Assembly (NCBI RefSeq): GCF_008831285.2
Contig: NC_045146.1
Location: 2,818,001 to 2,878,000, forward strand
Direction of reading: 5' to 3'
DNA length: 60,000 nt
Origin: Nymphaea colorata
Lineage: Eukaryota; Streptophyta; Magnoliopsida; Nymphaeales; Nymphaeaceae
Shown here: positions 51,001-60,000 of the stretch, piece after piece
Layout of the letters: each line of letters starts with the position of its first letter
How positions within the stretch are numbered: the first letter of the stretch is position 1
The notes under the pieces: generated by a model
Told to the model about the DNA's origin: nothing
The model's database searches: none
Seen by the model: only the letters and a program-made list of their open reading frames with translations
Program-made: the position numbers and the translations under genes

Positions 51001-53672
51001 AGATAATTCTACCCAAGGCTTGAGCCCGATCGAGCTGGTACCAATACCCACCCCTAACAGCTACTAACAATGTCCAATCACATCAATATGACTCTATGAA
51101 AATTTAATCATTGGAAGCATGAGGTGTCCGGCGAGATGAAAATGTGAAAAGCGAATTCCATTGTCATTGCAAAGGAAAAGCCAAATTACTCTTTTGAGGG
51201 AAAGAATAGCAACAGGTAAACTAATAATTATCCAAAGTGCCCAAAGGGATTTTACTGGTTGTTTTTTCTTTAGAAATATTTTAATATGCTCCTGAATTTT
51301 AAAAGATTAAACGGTGTTGAGAATTAGCTTTTTTAAGTGTGCTTGTTTTGCGTCAAGATTTAGGGGAAAACCATTTCTCCTCTTTGTTTTCAAGATTCAA
51401 AGCTGTTGTAAGTTTTACAATACATTCTTCAACTTAAATTTTTGACATGCTACCGTTTGCTGAAAACGGGTTGTTTATGTATCCCTAGATCCGACACTTG
51501 TTCATTGCTTTGCTTTTAGAAACTTGAAAACTTTTTCAAACTTATAAAAGAAATGCTATTTCTTCTAATTATGGCGTGTCGGAGTGAATCAAAGTTATTA
51601 AATACTTTTAAAAGAACTAGTAATAAAAGTTCAACATGAAAAATAGCATACTATATTTGGGCTTCTACTTTTATGTTAGGTCGTACGATAGCGAGTTAAA
51701 AAAAAAAAAAAAAAAAAAAAAACCCCATACAGATACCTTTGCGACCTAACTTGAGAGTAATGGTGCCAACTGCCAACCTGGCCCTATAAATACATGGACA
51801 AAACTTGGCTACACGGTCGCAAATTTCAATAAGGCAGAACCTTAGGGTGGGGCCTACAGGCTTGCAGAACAGGTTGTGTGGGCCCCAGGAGCTCCTAGAT
51901 CAATGCATTCATAACATGAGAGTTGGTTGACAAAGGTTAAAAACATAAAAAATAAAACGCTGTTGTTTATACATTTGGACTCTATAAGCAAATTGGAATA
52001 TATATATATATACTCCTCACAAAAAAGAAAAAGAAAAAGAAAAACTATGCATGATTTTTCCATGTATTAAAAGTGCCCCTCCCCTCTCAATAAGGTCTTA
52101 GTCAATTACGTTTACGGCGCATACTCAAAACAAAGTTTTGGAATCAAAGCGCCATTTTGCCTCTAAAGTGCCATTTTCGGCCTGTTTTAATGAACTAAAA
52201 ACAGTTGTTCTAAAAACCTGGTTTTGTCTAATGCAATCCTACTTCGTAAAGTACGTGTATGCCCGCTTATGGGGAACAGGCACGCATGCTGCTGATCAAG
52301 TGACGTGCTAGGAGAGAAAGTTCAAGGAGATAAGGATATTTTAGTAATTTATTAAAAGATGTGCCTCATAGTTTTTTTATTTTTTTAATTTTTAATTTTG
52401 TTTTTATAATTTTTTTTAATGTGAATTAAAAGTATTTTAGTCATTAACCATACTGACACATACATGAAAATTTATGCACAGACCCTCTCTGGCCTGCCAA
52501 AAGAAGAAGGAAATATATAATTGAATGAAAGGGTGACAGCCCATCAGGAGTGAAGAAGAATGATCAACCTTGCTAATGGAGGCACGGCTTTTACCTCGAC
52601 AAATTCTTGTATCTCATTCTATTTACCACAGTACTTCCACATGTTCACATCGTTTCGGTGGAAAATTTTTGATAAAGAAACTAATCTCAACGACTGATTT
52701 GAAAGAATCAAGGAGAAAGTCGGAGTTCATTTGTTGATAATGCATTCACATAGATCGATACACAAGGCATAAGAAAACAAAACGAGAAACACAATTGGAA
52801 TAAATTGATTGAAGAGAGAAAGAGAGAGGGCGAAAGAACACACGACATTGAAAGAGTACACGGCATTGTTAGCTGTTACTATTCCATGAACCTGTTGGTA
52901 ATAGTTTGTTATTTTTGTGGGACAACTCCGTATTGTTGTTGATAGTTCCTTACATAATGATTAACTTGATTATTCACGAGTATCTACACTTACATAAAGT
53001 TTTGTACATATATGCTAAACAATTCCAAAATTGGAGGGCATTCATTACAAGTTGTTCGTAGTTTGCCTTTCTCTAAGCATTTTTTGCTTTTCTCCAAAGA
53101 TTCTTTTGTTGACAATGGTGAGCCCGGAAGCCTTAGCAAAAACAGTACCATGAAAACTCAGTATCTCTGGATGGATTTGACATAGGGCATCACATTTTCT
53201 TCCTACGATTTGTTCACCTCAAATGACTTAACTTTCGCTTATCACGTAAGCTCTTTGAATGAGCAGTCTAACAAACACCACTAGTTTTTATCAATACCAC
53301 GCCATACAATAAAGCGACAAAACAACAAAGTTCAAACTTGAGTTGAAGTCTTCAAGCCAACACCCTTCATATTTCTCTCTCAAAACCATGTGTATGGTCA
53401 CATATTTATGTACAGTTGATCGCTTATCAGTTGTCCAACAAATTGAACCACATCCATCTGACTAGACATGTCATATCTTTATGCCTTTAAAGTATTTTGA
53501 TTCACTTTTGAAGTTTACGAGACCTATAGTACATCTTTCAACTCGGGTGCTGTCGAAAATATTAAATTTTTAAAATTTTATATAGGTTAAAATAAAGTTT
53601 TAAAATTTGCATGTAAATTTTTGAATTTTTAAAAATCTCAAGATGGACCATGGCGGTTCCTTGCCCACCCCT
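51001..53672. other. Intergenic DNA without a recognisable gene
   Basis: AT-rich sequence with a poly(A) run at about 51697-51722 and a short (TA)n tract at about 52000. A GGCGG/CCGCC-type MITE end lies just before 53672. No coding sequence was recognised. Confidence 0.4.
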
Positions 53673-54262
53673 AGGGGTGAACAGGAGTCGAGTCAAGCCC
53701 AAGCTTAGTCAGCTTGAGCTCGGCTCGACTAATAAAATCTCGAGCTCGACTTAGGTGGAGCTCGAGGTTAGGACGACGGAAGCAGCTCGAGCTCGACTCG
53801 GCTCGAACTCGAGAATAGCTCGATGGAAGCAGCTCGAGTTCAACTTGGCAGTTACGTGTTGAACTCGAGCTCGACTCGAATAAAGTTCAACAAACTCGTT
53901 TGAATAGAATTGATATTCATCGTTATGTGTTGAGCTCCAGCTCGACTCGATTAAGGCTCGACAAACTCGTTTGAATAGAATTGATATTCATCGTTGCGTG
54001 TTGAGCTCTAGCTTGACTCGATCAAAGCTCGACAAACTCGTAAACTCGTTTGAATATATCGACTTGATTAAGGGTCGACAAACTCGATTAAGGCTGGAGC
54101 TCGACTCAGCAGTTACATGTTGAGCTAGAACTCAACTCGATTATTTGAAGTAGTCAACTCATGAATTTGAGTTCGACTCATTAAGCAAATAACTCGGCTC
54201 GAACTCATTCTCAAGCCAAACTTTAACGAGTCGAGCTCGAGCTAGCTCGTTGTTCACCCCTA
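53673..54262. mobile_element. Large GAGCTCG-family MITE with internal 71-bp tandem repeats
   Basis: It opens TAGGGGTGAACAGGAGTCGAG and closes CTCGTTGTTCACCCCTA. Inside, units starting GTTACGTGTTGAACTCGAG (53851), GTTATGTGTTGAGCTCCAG (53922) and GTTGCGTGTTGAGCTCTAG (53993) repeat every 71 bp. Flanks show no clear 8-bp match. Confidence 0.65.
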
Positions 54263-54739
54263 CCTGCCTTTGCTGCAATTTTGAACTATGTTGGTTAAAG
54301 CCATACAAACAAGTCATTGAGAGGAAAGAGTTTGGTGTAACAGAAGCAGTTCAACTCCCACCAACAACGCAACAACCTTTCTTGAATAACAAAGCTGCAT
54401 CTAATGGGTTTCACCTCACAAGAATTCATGTGCCTGATTTTTCTTTAGCTTGTTTATAAGAAAAAATGTAAGAATGTTACTTGAATAAAATTTGGATCCA
54501 AATAGATACAGGCGAGTGAATTGGAAGCATTGAGCTCAAACTTTTACATGTGATTGAAACCGATGGTCGGTCAAAGTTGAAGAACTTTATAACCGATCGC
54601 ATCCGAAATTCTCTACCAAAATTTTCTAACTGAAGATATCGAAATTATTTCCAAAGAACGGATATGCCTAAGTAAGCTCAACTGAATTTGTTAGATCCCG
54701 TTCAACAACAATTCAGTTTCTCGCTGCTCAGGTATTCCG

Positions 54740-55640
54740 AATCCTAACATCGATTCGAATGCAAAGAAAGAAAAGTCTATGGTGTGTCCGAATCCAAATT
54801 TCAAATTCAAAATCCTAATCCAAATAAAATCTTAACTTTTAAATTCACAACTGAATCTGATCTTCACTTTTAAATAAACAAAAGAATCTAAACCATATAA
54901 TTATATACCGAAAGCCAATTTTTATTGTGTATGAATATTTGATACAAAATATTTGCTAAGTAAGTTTGAAGTGGAATCTAAATCATAATCCAATTGCACA
55001 TTTACTTAAAAGGATAGTTTATAAAAATTATGTTTCTTTAAAACAAAAAACGTATTAAAAACACGAAAAAAATTTGCTAGTAAAAAAAAAAACGTTCATT
55101 TTTTTAAACGCCAAAACGAAAAGAACTATATATTCGAACTTTTTTTTTCTCATTTTTTTTATTTTCGGCAATTTTGTTCATTTTTTTAAGGATAAACTGT
55201 TTGTTTTTATTTTATAATTTCTATTTATTGCATATTTATTTATAATCGATATTGTTTTATTAATTTATTATTTATTTTATTTTTTAAAAGGTCACCATAT
55301 TATGATGAGAAAATGTGTCATGTCTCTCGTCATCGGGTATTAAGTTTTTTCATATCGAACTTTGAAATGATTTAACTGTTTATTTTGGTACCAACATTCC
55401 TATCGACGCCCTTAAGTAGTGTTTGATAGCTTACGATATGAGATCTAAAGTTGGTTTGAAAAATCTTCAATTTAAACAAATAATATAGGTCTTATTATGT
55501 ATAAAAACTGTAGATTTGAGATCGGAAATCTAACATCGTAAGGATCTCATATCACAAACTGTAGATTTGAGCTGACTACCGTAACGAACGGACGGCGAGA
55601 ATAACCGGAAGGGTAATCCAAATTCGTATGAGGGAGGGCA
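54740..55640. other. Intergenic DNA before the receptor kinase gene
   Basis: 54740-54975 is a degraded GGATTTGGAT-family fragment (AAATCCTAATCC-type motifs). The remainder is AT-rich with old AGATCTCAAATC-type MITE debris (55430-55580). No gene is seen. Confidence 0.4.
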
Positions 55641-57235
55641 AAAGAGGTATAGAATGTCCCTTTCTCAGGTAACAATGAGATAGCGGCATCGAGCAGGTTG
55701 AGATTTCCCGCCTCGTCCTTTTGTCGCCCTCCCCTCCTCTTCCTCCACTCTCTCTCTCTCTGCTGTCATTAATGGCGGCTGCGCTTCCTTTCTTCTAGGT
55801 TTGCTAGTCTCGACGGAACGGAGGAAGACTCTTTCTCTCTGTGTGCTTTAATGGCTGGGTTCCTAGTTTTGCGCGTCCGAGATGGAATGGTGAATCGGAT
55901 GGCGACTCGTCTGCGGAAGCACAGGAGCCTCTCTCGTCCTTTCTCCCCTAGAGGGTAGGCTCGAGAGTCGAGACGTGGCTCTTGTCTTCTAGAGTTCTTT
56001 GACGCGCCGCAGGTGCTGCTTCTCCTCCTCTGCTGCATCTGGGGAAAGAGTTTCTGAAGCAGGCGCTCTTTGTGGATGAGAGCGGTCGATTTGGGTTTGA
56101 GACGCAGAGGGAAGCTGGGATCCAGAGCTTGTGCCGTTGTCCTTTGGAGTTCTGCTAACTCTGTTGCTTACACAGAGGGGACGACGTGTTATAGCCTCAG
56201 TCACCGCGGAGAGGATATTGTGCAGAGAAGTACTCCCCAGTTAGCATTTTCTTGACCGTGTTCAGCTTTCCGAGAGGTTTGGAGAGAGAAATGCACCTGG
56301 CCTGATAGGTATGAGGTTCTCTTGTTGATTTTGCGTTGAGGAAAACTGGTTCCTTGGGGTTTCTTCTGTGCAGTTTCTGGTGTTTCTAACTTTTCCGAGT
56401 GGTGCAGCTTCGGATCAAGCGGCTCTTTTCTTTAGGTTGGGTTCATCGGAGACGCTCAGCGCTGGATTATCATTCCTGAGTCTCGATTGACGGTGAGTGT
56501 AGAGGAGGGATTTGGGATTTCCAGTTCTCGAAGAAACCGAAAAGGAAACATGTGGATCATTTACTGGTTTTACTTAAAAGGAAAAGATGCAGGCAAGATC
56601 GTCTTGGGCATAAACTTTTTTTTTTTGCCAACTTACTTTCAGAAGATTTGTCTTTTTTTTGTCTCTGGAAAACTTCGTTCTTGTCGAGTTTTTAATTCGT
56701 CTATGTTCACAAGCAAATTTGGTTCTGCGGCTGATCGGAGTTTGTTTTCTACTGTGATTGAGTTTTGAAATGCATTTTGCCTTGGTGGTTTCCATTTTTT
56801 CCTATTTAAGATGAAACATGAATTTTGGAAAGTTCAGATGTTTTCATGCATTTTAAGCCATCTGGTTGCGTATTGAGGCACCGAATATTTCGGTTAATGC
56901 AGATCTGTGTTCGCTGCCAAACATTTCATATTAAATGTGGGTAGTTATTGGAGTCAGAGAAATCAAAGAGATTAGGTGGGGTTACTGAACGTCTGCTAGC
57001 AAAAAAGCTGGGAGACAGACTCAGCTATCCACATTCTGCAGGTTTCTGTTCTTCTAGGCATTGTTGCTGAGCTTATGAGAACCGGAAAGACAGTTTCTTC
57101 CGAGTTATTTTGGTGAAGAAGGTAGAGTTGTAGTTTTCTCAGTATCCTATGCAGAAAGAGAAATATCAGATGTTCGTTCTCCATATCTGAGTGTTGAAGA
57201 GAAGAAACAAATCTTGGCGTGTCAGGTTGTCACAG
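55640..57235 (+). promoter_or_regulatory. Promoter and probable intron-containing 5' leader of the receptor kinase
   Basis: Base composition turns GC-richer from about 55650, with a CT tract (55745-55762) typical of plant leaders. A strong donor CGGTGAGT at 56493 could pair with acceptors ending at 57041 (TTCTGCAG) or 57225 (GTGTCAG), giving a leader intron. Short frames here are not gene-like. Exon structure is inferred and unproven. Confidence 0.4.
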
Positions 57236-58487
57236 ATGGCAACTCTTCTATCCTTTTATGTTACTCTATTCCTTGGTTTGCTTGTTATAGGTCAGGCAAG
57301 TTCAGACCCTGTTGCAGATAAGAATGCATTGATCGACTTTATTAGCAAGATGCCTCCTACCAGAGACCTCAATTGGGATCCAAAATCCCAAGTGTGCAAT
57401 AATTGGGTCGGTGTGATATGCACTGCAGATGGCAGTAGAGTGGTGGGACTTCGCTTACCAGGAGTTGGATTGTCTGGTTCATTACCGCCGAACACACTCA
57501 GCCGACTGACCAAGCTTCAGATCCTCAGTCTTAGATCCAACGGCATATCCGGTCCCTTCCCTAACGATTTTTCCAATCTCACAAACTTGGTTTCCCTCTA
57601 TCTCCAGAACAACAACTTTTCTGGACCCTTGCCTTCTGATTTCTCACCATGGAAAAAGATGGTCTTTTTGAATCTCTCAGACAACAGTTTCAGCGGTAGC
57701 ATACCTTATTCTCTCTCAAACCTAACACAACTTACAGGTTTGGACCTAAGAAACAACTCGCTCTCCGGCAACATCCCGAATCTGGGCCTTCCCAATTTGC
57801 GGTTTCTGAATGTGGCGAATAATCATCTGAATGGAACGGTACCCAAATCTCTGCAAAGATTTCCTAATTCATCATTTTCTGGAAACCATCTTATTTATGC
57901 CCCTTCTTCTCTCGATCCAGTCTCCTCGCCTAGTTCCTTATCAACGCCTCCTCCAGCTTCAAATCTCCGAAGATCGAAAAAGTTTGCGGCTACCGCTATA
58001 CTGGCTATAGCGATAGCTGCTTGTGCATTGGCATTTGTTGCATGTGTGATTCCTCTGCTAATTTATTTTAGAAAGAGTGATGGAAAGTTCTCTGATGGGA
58101 AAAAGCAGAAAGATAGGAAGAAATTAGAAAAAGAAGGAAAAAAGGACGAGGATTACCAGGAAGGGGAGAAAAATAAGCTTGTTTTCTTTGAGGGCAGTTC
58201 TATGAGTTTTGATTTGGAGGATCTACTGACGGCATCGGCTGAGGTTTTAGGTAAAGGTACCTTTGGAACGGCATATAAAGCTATTCTAGAGGATGCGACT
58301 GCGGTGGTTGTGAAGAGGTTGAAAGATGTCCCAGTGGGGAAGAGGGAGTTCGAACAGTTGATGGAAGCAGTTGGGAGTGTAAGACATGAGAATGTTGTTC
58401 CACTGAGGGCTTACTACTACTCAAAAGATGAGAAGTTGTTGGTTTATGATTACTTTAGTCAAGGAAGCTTAACAACGCTTTTGCATG
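57236..58487 (+). CDS. LRR receptor-like kinase, first coding exon (gene continues past the window)
   Basis: The exon encodes 417 residues plus one base, and the rest lies beyond 60000. The start at 57236 is preferred over 57191 because it places the hydrophobic signal peptide (about 1-23) at the N-terminus. The LRRNT domain follows (CNNWVGVIC near 60-68), then five or so LRRs (about 70-200), a Ser/Pro-rich linker, a membrane helix (about 250-278), a Lys-rich juxtamembrane stretch and the kinase N-lobe. GKGTFG is at 339-344 and the VAIK-type lysine at 360 (VVVKRL). Its closest resemblance is to the Arabidopsis At5g58300/At2g26730 group, cell-surface kinases many of which lack activity. Whether this one is active cannot be judged, because HRD and DFG are off the edge. 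The exon ends LLHG at donor G|GTATGC, a conserved intron place in the group. Confidence 0.9.
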
Positions 58488-60000
58488 GTATGCCTCACCT
58501 TTTCTCCTGCTGCTTTGGTTAATAATTTGATACGACTCTTTCTCTTCTTAATATTTTTAAACATTAGGAGGTTTTAACCCATATGAACATGTTTTTGCAC
58601 GTCGAGTGTCTCTTTCTGATTGGCTTGATTGCCTGTTTGTACTGTAAATATTTTTTTTAGTTAAACTTGCGCATTGGATTGGGGCTTGCGCTTTGTGACA
58701 AATGCTCCACAGTCAATAGAAACTGACAAGAGCATAAAGGCACCTGGCATTCTCGTGTCGCTTTTTTGGCTAATTAATTATGTCTTTGACTAAGTTATAC
58801 GGATTTTTGGTCATTAGTGTCTCCCGTGTACTCTAGAGAGCCATGGCTCGACAAGGAAAGTTTTTTGAGTTGAATAGGCGATACTTGGTACTTGAGTACT
58901 TCGAGAAACAAGTTTCTCCTGCAATTTAGATGTAGATGCATAGAAAAATCCAAGTATAAAAGTTGTTATTCTCTTATTCGCCCAAGGTCTTTGTTGAATT
59001 TGTGCTTGCCTTCATTCTTTTCGTTCGTGATTGTTTATGCAGTTGTATTTGACTTTTAACTTGGTGACTGTTTATGCATATCGTTCCTACTTTTCTTCTG
59101 AGATCCTGATATTTGTCAGGGCTCTGCATGCTGCAATCGTGGTTAAGGACGTTAGCATCTGATCTAGTGCTTACCAGATTACTCATACTAGTTTTTAACA
59201 TGTTTCTTTTTCACAATTATTCATCTTTCTAACACCTCAAACCCATATTTTTCTTAACCGCAATTCTTTTCTTCTCATACTCTGGGTCCTGACTTTTCTA
59301 ATTTAAGAATGGTCAAAGTTGGGGGTTTTTTTTTATATTAAAAAGGAGAATAATCAAATATACTTAGGAGGCAAATGCAGTTTTTCAGGAAACTGAGTAG
59401 TTAAGGTTTCTAACTGATAGGGCATTAATAGTCATTCTTACGGTTCTTTCTCTTCATCTTGAGTTTCTCTCGTGAAGACGCTGATAAGAAATTTGTACAA
59501 GAACTAACATTTCTTGCTCACGTTTTTTCAGTACTCTTAGTTCTTCCTCTTCTCCTTTTCTCGAAAGTTGTACAAGAATGACCGTTTCTTGCTCATATTT
59601 TTTTCAGAATACTAAGTTATTCCTCTACTCCTTTGCTCTAGAATTGTAGAAGTTTCGTTTACTTCAGTAGATTCTTGTTCTCTTGTAGAACACGAGTAGT
59701 TCTAGATAGGACCACAAGGACAGCAAGTTTTGCTCCCTTCTGTCGAAATATGTTTATGCTTAAGGATTTTTACGTGCACACAGTATCATGTTCGATCACG
59801 TTTGCAAGTATCAGTAGGAAGGATAAGCATGTAAATCTGCTTTGTATGTACCTTGTACCAATGGCCAAGGCGACGTTTAGGAAGAATTGTACTTGTGTGG
59901 CTCGGAGTGGTGACTGTATTCCAGCACGCGTGCGAAGTTGAGATAGCCCCCCTGTATCTAGCCATTGAGTCTCAGGCTTTTCTTTGTCCTACAAGGGCAA
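58488..60000 (+). other. Start of a long intron in the receptor kinase gene
   Basis: From the donor at 58488 to the window end no continuation of the kinase (expected to resume with a GRTPLDW-like stretch) could be found. The intron is therefore at least 1.5 kb. The open frame at 59675-59941 has no kinase motif and is rejected as an exon. Confidence 0.6.

Noticed and set aside
57191-57235. Upstream ATG for the receptor kinase
   Set aside because: It would place 15 charged residues before the signal peptide, and a possible leader acceptor lies between it and 57236.
59675-59941. 88-codon open frame as the next receptor-kinase exon
   Set aside because: It has no kinase C-lobe motif such as HRD, DFG or APE, and no matching acceptor phase.

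Overview
This is a gene-poor, AT-rich stretch of a flowering-plant nuclear genome. The evidence is the intron-split genes with plant-type splice sites, the plant gene families, a plant Ty1/copia retrotransposon primed by initiator-Met tRNA, many hAT-type and Tourist-type MITEs, a tRNA-derived SINE, and long (TA)n and (CT)n microsatellites. The species cannot be fixed from the sequence. No bacterial, organellar or viral genes were seen.

Four genes can be supported. Two are tandem, same-strand copies of a four-exon ascorbate-dependent cytochrome b561 gene (CYB561 copy A, 9640-18845; copy B, 27675-32666). Each encodes 242 residues and keeps all four haem-ligand histidines. They lie in a direct segmental duplication of about 13 kb: unit 1 about 6.19-19.02 kb, unit 2 about 19.62-32.84 kb. 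The third gene (39546-43898) is the plant homologue of SDE2. It has an N-terminal ubiquitin-like fold ending in the processing motif GG|KGG, a coiled-coil/acidic middle and a C-terminal SAP-like segment. The fourth (from 57236, running off the right edge) is a leucine-rich-repeat receptor-like kinase of the short-ectodomain group often annotated as probable inactive receptor kinase. Only its first coding exon is present.

Layout: 1-6.2 kb holds MITEs, a SINE and unassigned DNA. 6.2-32.8 kb holds the CYB561 duplication. Intron 3 of copy A carries a complete but defective 4.4 kb copia element (13796-18223, both LTRs, 5-bp target duplication AAAGA) that copy B lacks. The DNA upstream of copy B holds an additional tandem copy of a 1.6-2.2 kb block and several MITEs, one nested in another. 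33-39 kb is repeats, a Harbinger-like element with a hAT MITE inside it, a minisatellite and some exon-like minus-strand fragments. 39.4-44 kb is SDE2, whose first intron hosts a 915-bp hAT-type element. 44.5-55.6 kb is MITEs and microsatellites. 55.6-60 kb is the receptor kinase leader, first coding exon and the start of a long intron.

The genes do not form a pathway. The most informative signal is the history of the CYB561 pair: exon 1 is identical at every base, exon 3 differs at about one base in ten, and copy B has gained a GC-AG intron and two striking substitutions in a membrane helix. Exact or near-exact 8-bp target duplications define many of the MITEs to the base.
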